Origin: JBGTCY01 sp041748615
Lineage (GTDB): Bacteria; Bacteroidota; Bacteroidia; Chitinophagales; CAIOSU01
Assembly: GCA_041748615.1 (NCBI GenBank)
Contig: JBGTCY010000105.1
Coordinates: 1-7,900 of the forward strand
Reading direction: 5' to 3'
DNA length: 7,900 bases
Positions 1 to 6,388 of the stretch are shown piece by piece. The notes below the pieces were generated by a model. It saw only the letters and a list, made by a program, of their open reading frames with translations. It was not told the DNA's origin and ran no database searches. Position numbers and translations under genes: made by a program. Each line of letters opens with the position of its first letter. Within the stretch, counting starts at the first letter, position 1.

Positions 1-1070
1 CGCCGTTCGTCCACACCGCCAGGCGCTACCCATACATTTCCTTTGTGTGCAGCCAGATTCTGTACGCGCTCTGAGCCAGGTCCATTCGGAAAAATGGGAT
101 TAAAAGAGTTGTTTTTGATTTCCAGCAACCCTTCCAGAAAATCAGCCGCCCACAGCGTGCCTTGTTCATCAAAAGCGGCATCAAGCGGCAATCTGATGAG
201 CGGGTTGTTGTAATAATTGCAACAAGTCAGGTTTGTATTCAAATAGCCGATTCTGCCGTTATAACTTGCCGTTTCGCTGGATTCCGTGATAATCATGTTG
301 TTATCATCGGCAATGACATTTTCAATTTTCCATTGCTGCTGCGCGTAAAAATAATTCCAGTTGCTGCCGTCAAATTCAAACAAGGTGTCTCTCACATTCA
401 CGTAAATCTTCTCATTGAAATGCACCGCGTGGAATGCCTGGCTGACAGGCAGTCCAGCCTCCAGACTCCACTCGTTGAAGTTGGCAAGATTCGGAGCGTT
501 GCGGTTTGCGGTTTTCAAACCTTCCTGCGTTGCGGCATAGAAGCGGTCTTCATCAGCGGTAAACGCATTCACACGCACATCATCGCCATTCAACCCGATA
601 TACCAGGTATCGCTGATTTCCCGCTTGCTCATATCGAGAATCACCACCCCGAAACTCATGGATAAATATGCGAAGTTTCCTTCGAAATAGACATGATTAA
701 TCCGCTTTTCTCCTACCATGAGTTTGCGCCTGATGTCGGAAATATTAATAATCGTATTGTTCTGAATCAGGTCAATGTTGGTGTTTTCATAAGCCACCAG
801 CAGGGTTTGATTAAATGGATTAAAACGCACTAAGTTGACGCCCACATCACTCAATCCGGTGATTTTATCAAAGCGTTGAATTTCCCTGTTTGATTTGTGA
901 AAAGAAAAAAAGAATACGTTGGTGGAAACATACACCCTGTCTCCCGCATCCGTAACACTGGTGGCATTCCTGTGAGGCACATGCGTTCTCCATTCACCGA
1001 TGCCCAACGGAATTTGTCCGAAGACGGCAGAAGAAAAAATCAACAGAGAGAAGAGGGTGAATCTTTGCAT
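1..1070 (-). CDS. porZ: PorZ-like type IX secretion system beta-propeller protein, N-terminal part (C-terminus beyond window)
   Basis: Reading the minus strand from an ATG at 1070 gives an uninterrupted frame of 356 codons that leaves the window at base 1. The protein opens with a Sec-type signal peptide (residues 1-18, hydrophobic LFSLLIFSSAVFG), then WRTHVPHRNA near residues 27-36. It continues with GLSDVGVNLVRFNPFNQTL (72-90), AYENTNIDLI (93-102) and a blade-like run around 124-159 (INHVYFEGNFAYLS, then GVVILDMSKREI). I recognise this series as the N-terminal beta-propeller of PorZ. PorZ belongs to the cell-surface PorU/V/Q/Z attachment complex of the type IX secretion system; in Porphyromonas it presents anionic LPS so that PorU can join it to secreted cargo. 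Full-length PorZ is roughly 750-800 residues (two propellers plus a C-terminal sorting domain), so about half is present. It lies 236 bases downstream of birA on the same strand. I saw no good promoter. A generic two-component-regulator propeller protein is the main alternative. Confidence 0.87.
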   Translation of the reverse strand, partial: MQRFTLFSLLIFSSAVFGQIPLGIGEWRTHVPHRNATSVTDAGDRVYVSTNVFFFSFHKSNREIQRFDKITGLSDVGVNLVRFNPFNQTLLVAYENTNIDLIQNNTIINISDIRRKLMVGEKRINHVYFEGNFAYLSMSFGVVILDMSKREISDTWYIGLNGDDVRVNAFTADEDRFYAATQEGLKTANRNAPNLANFNEWSLEAGLPVSQAFHAVHFNEKIYVNVRDTLFEFDGSNWNYFYAQQQWKIENVIADDNNMIITESSETASYNGRIGYLNTNLTCCNYYNNPLIRLPLDAAFDEQGTLWAADFLEGLLEIKNNSFNPIFPNGPGSERVQNLAAHKGNVWVAPGGVDER

Positions 1071-1306
1071 GAGCGTGAATAACAACGAAAATTGAAGTTT
1101 ACTATTTCACAAAGTTGCGAAAGTGTGCTGAAATGGGAATAAATATGGAACTATCAATGCTAATTAGTGTCATGCCTCCCGATTTTTTTATCGGGACGGC
1201 ATCCCCATGGGTTTGCAATCAGCAGTGGATTCCGGCATAAAGCCGAAATGTCAACTGTGCAATTTGTCATACACCTGAAGAATTTACATTTTCATAATTA
1301 TGATTT
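1071..1306. other. Non-coding birA-porZ spacer
   Basis: This 236-base stretch lies between the birA stop and the porZ start, both on the minus strand. I see no credible coding sequence in it. It holds the strong inverted repeat at 1172-1202, a weak hairpin with a 4-bp CGGC/GCCG stem at 1233-1245, and a 12-base AT-rich perfect palindrome at 1292-1303 just past the birA stop. No well-spaced TTG...TAnnTTTG promoter for porZ was found on the minus strand; the nearest match to the -7 box (CAACTTTG, 1117-1110) has no TTG at a suitable distance. Confidence 0.6.
1172..1202. repeat. Inverted repeat / hairpin (12-bp stem, T6/A6 loop) between birA and porZ
   Basis: The left arm ATGCCTCCCGAT (1172-1183) pairs with ATCGGGACGGCAT (1190-1202), leaving a single bulged C at 1197 and a six-base loop of T on the plus strand (A in the minus-strand RNA). 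That makes 12 base pairs, seven of them G-C. Neither side is followed by a run of T, so it is not a classical intrinsic terminator. It sits 105 bases past the birA stop and 102 bases before the porZ start. It could end or stabilise the birA transcript, attenuate porZ, or be a dispersed intergenic repeat; hairpins with a CCCGAT/ATCGGG core are, as I recall, frequent between Bacteroidota genes. Confidence 0.75.
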
Positions 1307-2053
1307 TTACAAATAAACCACTTCATTCGTTGAGAACTTCAAGACATCCTCATCTGTTTCAATCATCAGCCTTCCATTTGCATCAACTCCGGTAATCATT
1401 CCTTCAAACTTTTTTTGAGCGGTTTCAAAAGTTCTTTTTTCCATTAAGCCGTAAAGATTGGAGCGATATTCTTGTTTCATTTTGACATCTTCTCCGGCTT
1501 TCAATTCGAAATACCTTTTTTCTAAAAACGGAAAATAGCTTTCGAGCAATGGTTTCAATTCGAATTCTTTTTGCTGAATCAATTTCATTGAAACAGGGTT
1601 AAGCAGTTCGGGATTAAAAACGGTTTGATTCACATTGATGCCGATTCCGATAATTGAATAACTGAGGTTTTCTTTCACCAGCGCGTTTTCAATCAGAATT
1701 CCGGCAAGCTTTTTATCCTGTTCGTAAATATCGTTGGGCCATTTGATAGTAGTGGATATTTGAAAAGAATGAAAAAAATCCAACAGCGAAAGGCTAACTG
1801 CCTGGCTGAGTGCATGGATGCGGGTTGTGTTTAGAAAATCCGGGTAAAGAATGACGCTGAAAGTCAGATTTTTACCGGCTTCGCTTTCCCAGTGTTTGTT
1901 TAACTGTCCTTTTCCTGAAGTTTGTTCATCAGCAAAAATGACAGTTCCTTCCGCTGGCTTGGTTTTTGACAACAGTTGCCGCGCGTAAGCGTTAGTGGAG
2001 TCAATGATTTTGAGATGGATAAAAACCTTACCGACAGCGACATTGTTAACCAT
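1307..2053 (-). CDS. birA: Biotin--[acetyl-CoA-carboxylase] ligase, monofunctional (no DNA-binding domain)
   Basis: The 248-residue protein activates biotin with ATP to biotinyl-5'-AMP and transfers it to the lysine of biotin carboxyl carrier proteins in the cytoplasm. Family signatures appear in order: DSTN (18-21), the biotin/adenylate-binding loop DEQTSGKGQLNKHW (42-55) followed by ESEAGKNLTFSVIL, KWPNDIY (104-110), KLAGILIE (115-122, with K115 matching the catalytic lysine) and IIGIGINVNQ (134-143). A small C-terminal domain occupies roughly 200-248. The N-terminal winged-helix repressor domain of E. coli BirA is absent, so this is a ligase only, as is usual in Bacteroidota. The loop is a little divergent, with lysine where GRGRxGR proteins have arginine. 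The ATG at 2053 leaves a normal short N-terminus before the core. It diverges from rsfS across 135 bases; no clear minus-strand promoter was recognised. Confidence 0.95.
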   Translation of the reverse strand: MVNNVAVGKVFIHLKIIDSTNAYARQLLSKTKPAEGTVIFADEQTSGKGQLNKHWESEAGKNLTFSVILYPDFLNTTRIHALSQAVSLSLLDFFHSFQISTTIKWPNDIYEQDKKLAGILIENALVKENLSYSIIGIGINVNQTVFNPELLNPVSMKLIQQKEFELKPLLESYFPFLEKRYFELKAGEDVKMKQEYRSNLYGLMEKRTFETAQKKFEGMITGVDANGRLMIETDEDVLKFSTNEVVYL

Positions 2054-2188
2054 AAGGTTAAAAGATTTTGCTAACTTTAAATTTTATAAAAAAATAGTAT
2101 TCATTTATAACAATCAATCTCCCCCGGCATCTGCCGAATTGGCTGTTAATCTCTGAAAGCTATCAATTAAAAAAGACAACATAAATAT
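2054..2188. promoter_or_regulatory. Divergent intergenic region between birA (-) and rsfS (+)
   Basis: This 135-base spacer must carry start signals for both divergent genes. It is very AT-rich near birA (2070-2120) and has a GC-rich patch at 2121-2136 that can form a short hairpin (CGGC, loop ATCT, GCCG, 2125-2136). The best plus-strand -7 box is TAACTTTA (2072-2079, one mismatch to TAnnTTTG), with TTG at 2044-2046, but the 25-base spacing is longer than usual. The exact promoters are therefore not assigned. Confidence 0.4.
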
Positions 2189-2581
2189 TTGAGCACAAAA
2201 ACTCTCAAAGCCAAACCAAAGGCTAAGAAAACACCAAAACTTTCATTACTGCGTGATGTCATCGTAGAAGCGGTTTTGGATAAAAAAGCGGAAGAAACTG
2301 TTAGTCTTGATTTAAGAAAAACTGATGACGCGGTGGCTGATTTTTTTATTATTTGCCATGCAACTTCGCGCGTACAGGTGAAAGCGATTGCTGAAAATGT
2401 GATTGAAAAAACAAGATTGGCATTGAATGAAAAACCACTTCATTCGGAAGGTTTTGGAAACAGCGAATGGGTTGTGCTGGATTATTTCGATGTGGTTGTG
2501 CATATTTTTTTAAAGGAAAAAAGGGAGTTTTACCAATTGGAAGATTTGTGGCATGATGCCAAAAGAACCGAACATGTATAA
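2189..2581 (+). CDS. rsfS: Ribosomal silencing factor RsfS (Iojap/YbeB family)
   Basis: RsfS binds ribosomal protein uL14 on the large subunit and blocks joining of the subunits when nutrients are scarce. The 130-residue protein carries the whole Iojap domain at about 20-127. Recognisable stretches are VIVEAVLDKKAEETVSLDL, DDAVADFFIICHATSRVQVKAIAENV, the conserved EGFGNSEWVVLDYFDVVVHIF, and a REFYQLEDLWHDA end typical of the family. A basic tail of about 18 residues (Lys-rich, TKTLKAKPKAKK) precedes the domain. The start is TTG at 2189: the frame is closed by TAA at 2168-2170 and there is no in-frame ATG anywhere before or within the domain, so a non-ATG start is required. The stop is 7 bases before ftsH, which indicates one operon. 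Confidence 0.94.
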   Translation: MSTKTLKAKPKAKKTPKLSLLRDVIVEAVLDKKAEETVSLDLRKTDDAVADFFIICHATSRVQVKAIAENVIEKTRLALNEKPLHSEGFGNSEWVVLDYFDVVVHIFLKEKREFYQLEDLWHDAKRTEHV

Positions 2582-2588
2582 AAAGTAA

Positions 2589-4667
2589 ATGGAAAACGAG
2601 AACAAACAAAAAACGGAAGAAAAGGCTCCGGAGCAGAAAAAAGAGAAAATCAATCCTCAGAAACTGCTTCCCAAAACTCCTAAGTTCAGCTACTATTGGA
2701 TCTACGCGTTAATTGCCGTCCTGTTGCTGGGATTGCAGTTTTTCAGCTTCAGACCTACTCTCAAGGATACGGATTTTCGCGCCTTCGAACAGGAAATGCT
2801 GCGCAGCCATGACGTTGCCGAATTGGTGGTGGTCAATGGTGAAATTGTTGAGGTGTATATCAAAGAAGACCGCCTTAAAAACGAAAAATATAAAGATGTG
2901 GCAGCCACTCCCTGGGGGGGCGAAAACAAAGGACCTCACTATCAGTTCACAATCGGTTCGGTAGAATATTTTCAGCAGGAAATGGATAAAATCCAAAATG
3001 ATTTTTCCGAAGAAGACCGTGTGAGCATCAAATTTTCGAAGAGACGGGACTGGTCGCGCGACCTGCTGGGGTGGATGTTGCCGATTATCATCATTGTCGC
3101 CATTTGGATTTTCATCATGCGCAGGGTGAGCGGAGCTGCCGGTGGTCCGGGAAGTCAGTTGTTCAACATCGGAAAATCAAAAGCGTTGCTGGTAGATGAA
3201 AATTCAAAAGTCACGGTCACCTTTAAAGATGTTGCCGGCTTGGATGAAGCCAAGGAAGAAGTCATGGAAATCGTGGATTTCCTGAAGAATCCGCAACGCT
3301 ACACCGCGTTGGGCGGCAAAATTCCCAAAGGCGTGATTCTGGTAGGTCCTCCGGGCACCGGCAAAACATTGATGGCAAAAGCGGTTGCCGGTGAAGCGAA
3401 AGTGCCCTTCTTTTCAATTTCCGGTTCAGATTTCGTGGAAATGTTTGTGGGAGTTGGCGCATCGCGTGTGCGTGATTTGTTCAAACAGGCAAGGGAAAAA
3501 GCACCCTGTATTATCTTCATTGATGAAATTGACGCCATCGGCAGAACGCGTGGCAGAAGCATCGTGCAGGGAAATGACGAGCGCGAAAACACCCTCAATC
3601 AGTTGCTGGTGGAAATGGATGGATTTGCTACCGATGCAGGAGTCATCATCATGGCGGCTACCAACCGCCCGGATGTGTTGGACAGCGCCTTGCTTCGCCC
3701 CGGCAGGTTTGACCGCACCATCTCGATTGACAAGCCCGACCTCGTGGGCAGAGAACAGATTTTCGCAGTCTATCTGCGTCCACCGCTTAAAATCGCAAAA
3801 GAAGTGGATGCGAAAAAATTAGCGACCATGACGCCCGGATTCGCGGGAGCTGAAATCGCAAACGTGTGTAATGAAGCCGCGTTGATTGCAGCGCGCAGAA
3901 ACAAGAAGGCAATTGAAATGATTGATTTTAATGACGCTATTGACCGTGTCATTGGTGGTTTGGAAAAGAGAAACAAACTCATTTCACCTGAAGAAAAAAA
4001 AGTGGTGGCTTATCACGAAGCTGGTCATGCTATTTGCGGCTGGTTCCTGGAATTTGCTGACCCGCTGGTGAAAGTTTCTATTATTCCGCGCGGTGTTGCC
4101 GCTTTAGGTTTCGCGCAATATCTGCCCAAGGAACAATACCTCTATTCTACCGAACAACTTATTGATAATATCTGTATGACACTGGGCGGACGCGCTGCCG
4201 AAGAGTTAGTTTTCGGCAGAATCACCACCGGTGCTCAAAACGATTTGGAACGCATCACCAAACTGGCATTTTCGATGATTGCCATTTACGGCATGAATAA
4301 AAAAATCGGTTATGTTTCCTACAATGACCCGAATAATGAATACTCATTTAATAAACCTTATTCGGAAGACACTGCCAAGATGATTGATGAAGAAGTGAAA
4401 AAGTTGATTGACCAGTGTTTTGAAAGAACCATCAATTTGCTCAAAGACAAAAGACATGAGTTGGAAGCGCTCGCGAAAGAATTGCTCGAAAAAGAAATTT
4501 TATACAAACACGACCTTGAAAGGCTGATTGGCAAACGACCTTACGAACTAAAGCATTTGTTTGACGAAAATGAAAAAAGCGAGGGTTCGACTGATGTCAC
4601 GGTGAATGAAAAACCGGTAACACCGGACGGAAACACTTCGTTATCTTCCGCTACGGAGCAACCTTAA
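2589..4667 (+). CDS. ftsH: ATP-dependent zinc metalloprotease FtsH
   Basis: This is a membrane-anchored hexameric AAA+ protease that extracts and degrades misfolded membrane proteins and some regulatory proteins. In the 692 residues I see: a charged cytoplasmic N-terminus (1-33), a first membrane helix (about 34-53), a periplasmic FtsH domain (55-155), and a second membrane helix (about 158-178). The AAA domain has Walker A GPPGTGKT (253-260), pore motif FVG (286-288), Walker B IIFIDEID (308-315), and the second region of homology ending in arginine fingers R373 and R376. The M41 peptidase domain has the zinc site HEAGH (476-480) and a likely third ligand D552 in AQNDLER. The polar tail (660-692) is unconserved. 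All catalytic residues are present. The length is slightly above E. coli FtsH (about 645), owing to the N-terminal extension. The ATG follows the rsfS stop by 7 bases. Confidence 0.98.
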   Translation: MENENKQKTEEKAPEQKKEKINPQKLLPKTPKFSYYWIYALIAVLLLGLQFFSFRPTLKDTDFRAFEQEMLRSHDVAELVVVNGEIVEVYIKEDRLKNEKYKDVAATPWGGENKGPHYQFTIGSVEYFQQEMDKIQNDFSEEDRVSIKFSKRRDWSRDLLGWMLPIIIIVAIWIFIMRRVSGAAGGPGSQLFNIGKSKALLVDENSKVTVTFKDVAGLDEAKEEVMEIVDFLKNPQRYTALGGKIPKGVILVGPPGTGKTLMAKAVAGEAKVPFFSISGSDFVEMFVGVGASRVRDLFKQAREKAPCIIFIDEIDAIGRTRGRSIVQGNDERENTLNQLLVEMDGFATDAGVIIMAATNRPDVLDSALLRPGRFDRTISIDKPDLVGREQIFAVYLRPPLKIAKEVDAKKLATMTPGFAGAEIANVCNEAALIAARRNKKAIEMIDFNDAIDRVIGGLEKRNKLISPEEKKVVAYHEAGHAICGWFLEFADPLVKVSIIPRGVAALGFAQYLPKEQYLYSTEQLIDNICMTLGGRAAEELVFGRITTGAQNDLERITKLAFSMIAIYGMNKKIGYVSYNDPNNEYSFNKPYSEDTAKMIDEEVKKLIDQCFERTINLLKDKRHELEALAKELLEKEILYKHDLERLIGKRPYELKHLFDENEKSEGSTDVTVNEKPVTPDGNTSLSSATEQP

Positions 4668-4758
4668 GAACCGGTAAAGGGTGAAACCACGACATAACAG
4701 ATATTTTGTATTTTAGCCGATTGGCTGTTCATCAGTTTGAGCAGTCGTCAACCATCGA
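4668..4758. other. Short ftsH-lpxH spacer
   Basis: This 91-base non-coding gap has no coding potential and no intrinsic terminator that I can see. It contains a T-rich stretch (4702-4714) and a small hairpin AGCC-GATT-GGCT (4715-4726). The candidate -7 box TCAGTTTG (4732-4739) has one mismatch to TAnnTTTG and lies 23 bases after a TTG at 4706-4708, a weak promoter at best. Read-through from ftsH into lpxH is equally possible. Confidence 0.4.
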
Positions 4759-5508
4759 GTGAATAAAAAAATCTTCTTTGTATCGGATGCGCATCTCGGC
4801 ACTCCCAATCATGCCGATAGTTTACAGCGCGAAAAATTATTGGTGAAATGGTTGAATGAAATCGCTCCGCAAGCCGAAGAAATTTACATTGTAGGCGACT
4901 TGTTTGACTTTTGGTTTGAATACAACAAAGTCGTCCCCAAGGGATTCACAAGAATACTCGGCAAGCTGGCTGAAATTTCTGATGCCGGGATTCCGCTTCA
5001 CTTTTTCACCGGCAACCATGACGCTTGGATGCGTGATTATTTTGAAAAAGAACTGAACATTCCCATTTATCATGAGCCGGTAGAAAAAATCATTAAGGGG
5101 AAAAAATTCTACATCGCGCACGGTGACGGATTAGGACCGGGTGACCACGGTTATAAATTTTTAAAAAAAGTTTTCAAAAACCGGTTTTGTCAATGGCTGT
5201 TCCGCTGGCTGCATCCGGATGTTGGCGTGGCAATTGCAGACTTCTGGTCGAAGCGCAGCCGTTATGTTTCCGCCAATGGAGAAATTGAAACATTTAAAGG
5301 AGAAGAAAACGAATGGCTGATGATTTATTCCCGCGAAATGCTGAAACAGGGGCATGTTGATTTTTTTATTTACGGACATCGTCATCTCCCGTTGAATCTT
5401 TTGCTGAAAGAAAACAGCCGGTTTGTTAACTTAGGGGACTGGCTCACCTTTTTTACCTATGCTGAATTTGACGGTGAAAAACTTGAAATCAAATATTATA
5501 AGTCTTAA
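4759..5508 (+). CDS. lpxH: UDP-2,3-diacylglucosamine diphosphatase (LpxH-type calcineurin-like phosphoesterase)
   Basis: LpxH hydrolyses UDP-2,3-diacylglucosamine to lipid X and UMP, an early cytoplasmic step of lipid A synthesis, acting at the inner membrane surface. The 249-residue protein has the full dinuclear metal site of the family: SDAHLG (D10, H12), GDLFDFWFE (D47), GNHD (85-88, N86/H87), HGDG (121-124) and GHRH (206-209). The FDFWFE extension after GDL and the helical insert about 132-165 favour LpxH over a general metallophosphatase. The start is GTG at 4759; an in-frame TGA at 4738-4740 and no other start between them make this the only reasonable choice, and it places the first beta strand (KKIFFVSD) immediately at the N-terminus. 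It lies 91 bases after ftsH, and its last 50 bases overlap the next gene in another frame. Some Bacteroidota paralogues of this family have unproven substrates. Confidence 0.9.
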   Translation: MNKKIFFVSDAHLGTPNHADSLQREKLLVKWLNEIAPQAEEIYIVGDLFDFWFEYNKVVPKGFTRILGKLAEISDAGIPLHFFTGNHDAWMRDYFEKELNIPIYHEPVEKIIKGKKFYIAHGDGLGPGDHGYKFLKKVFKNRFCQWLFRWLHPDVGVAIADFWSKRSRYVSANGEIETFKGEENEWLMIYSREMLKQGHVDFFIYGHRHLPLNLLLKENSRFVNLGDWLTFFTYAEFDGEKLEIKYYKS

Positions 5509-6355
5509 AGGATTGTTACTTGCAACAACAATTTGCCTGTTGCATCTGTTCAATCAAAGTATCATCGCCCGGTCACCAAACTCATGTGTCGAGGAAGCGT
5601 TTACAGTAGATATTCAGTCTGCGGAATACGAACTCATCAATTCCATCCCATTCAATGACGCCAAGCTGCTTACTTCCGACAAACTGGGGAATAGCTATGT
5701 CGTGGACCATAAAGAAGATGTAGTAAAAATGGACCCCAAGGGGCGCGTGTTGTTTAATTTCAATATCCGGCAGTTGGGAACTATCTCATATGTGGGCGCT
5801 AATAACCCTATGAAGATTCTCGTCTATTATCCCGACTACTCGACCATTGTAATTTTCGACAACACGCTCTCGCAAACCGGCAGAGTCAATCTGTTCGAAA
5901 TGGGCAGCAACAAAGTAGGCGCTGCTTGTATCGCGTTAGACAACAACATCTGGATTTATGATGAAATTATTTTCAAACTGCGCAAGATTGACGAGCGCAT
6001 GAACATTTACACCGAGAGCGAAGAGCTGAATGTTCAGTTGGGACTATCCATCCAGGCAAATTTCCTGCTTGAAAAAGATAACATGCTTTACCTCAACGAC
6101 CCCGAAATCGGTATCCTTGTTTTTGATATTTACGCCACCTATTCGAAAACCATTCCGTTAAAAGGGTTAACCTCCTTTCAAAAAATTCAGGAGCAAATCA
6201 TTTATTTCAAAGATGGGAAACTCTATTCTTATCACCTTTTCACTTTCACAACAAATGAAATTCCATTGCCCGGAGAAGACGCCATCGCTGCACGTATCGA
6301 AAAAGACAGATTATTTGTCTTGAGGAAAAATCAATTGGATATATATTCATTCTGA
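5459..6355 (+). CDS. Exported protein of unknown function, probable six-bladed beta-propeller
   Basis: I cannot assign a function. The frame gives up to 298 residues: a basic N-region (KNLKSNIISLK), a hydrophobic core GLLLATTICLLHLF (about 18-31) and a likely signal-peptide end near residues 36-40, so export to the periplasm or surface is expected. The mature part consists of roughly six units of about 40 residues of beta type, e.g. LGNSYVVDHKEDVVKMDPKG (76-95), VYYPDYSTIVIFDNTL (122-137), NNIWIYDEIIFKLRKIDE (162-179), NMLYLNDPEIGILVFDIYATY (208-228) and DGKLYSYHL (252-260). The pattern of a blade strand, a turn and an 'xxFD' strand resembles NHL/6-bladed propellers. I recall similar unnamed proteins in other Bacteroidota. 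The ATG at 5459 overlaps lpxH by 50 bases; a GTG at 5474 (35-base overlap) gives a more usual signal-peptide length and may be the real start. Translational coupling with lpxH is likely. Confidence 0.75.
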   Translation: MLNLTVKNLKSNIISLKGLLLATTICLLHLFNQSIIARSPNSCVEEAFTVDIQSAEYELINSIPFNDAKLLTSDKLGNSYVVDHKEDVVKMDPKGRVLFNFNIRQLGTISYVGANNPMKILVYYPDYSTIVIFDNTLSQTGRVNLFEMGSNKVGAACIALDNNIWIYDEIIFKLRKIDERMNIYTESEELNVQLGLSIQANFLLEKDNMLYLNDPEIGILVFDIYATYSKTIPLKGLTSFQKIQEQIIYFKDGKLYSYHLFTFTTNEIPLPGEDAIAARIEKDRLFVLRKNQLDIYSF

Positions 6356-6363
6356 TACTTTTG
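6335..6363 (+). promoter_or_regulatory. Bacteroidota-type promoter for prfA
   Basis: A TTG (-33 element, 6335-6337), an 18-base spacer and TACTTTTG (6356-6363) match the phylum's TTG-N19-TAnnTTTG consensus at every fixed base of the -7 box. Transcription would begin near 6368-6371, giving a leader of about 20 bases before the prfA ATG at 6389. The leader is A/C-rich with no Shine-Dalgarno sequence, as is normal in this phylum. The -33 part lies inside the end of the upstream gene, and the -7 box starts one base after its stop codon. Confidence 0.72.
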
Positions 6364-6388
6364 CAATCTCAAAACACGCCACACAATC

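Noticed and set aside
162..665. Plus-strand open frame of 167 codons
   Set aside because: It lies entirely antisense to the PorZ coding region, whose protein matches a known family; the antisense translation has no recognisable domain.
897..1082. Plus-strand open frame of 61 codons covering the porZ start
   Set aside because: Antisense to the PorZ signal peptide and first blade; low-complexity charged translation and no promoter, so a shadow.
1292..1303. Perfect 12-base palindrome TCATAATTATGA just after birA
   Set aside because: One or two such palindromes are expected by chance in a window of this size, especially in AT-rich spacer; no stem-loop potential with a real loop.
2182..2191. TAAATATTTG overlapping the rsfS start as a -7 box
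   Set aside because: Spacing inside the box is wrong by two bases and it covers the TTG start codon, which would demand a leaderless or later start without support.
3385..3822. Plus-strand 145-codon frame inside ftsH
   Set aside because: Another frame of the AAA domain of ftsH; composition (many Trp, Cys, Ser) is typical of a shadow frame.
4706..4739. Possible lpxH promoter TTG-N23-TCAGTTTG
   Set aside because: One mismatch in the -7 box and a spacer at the long limit; not convincing beside the two perfect promoters in the same window.
5177..5188. Perfect palindrome AAAACCGGTTTT
   Set aside because: Inside the lpxH coding sequence where it encodes ordinary Lys/Asn/Arg/Phe codons; chance is the simplest explanation.
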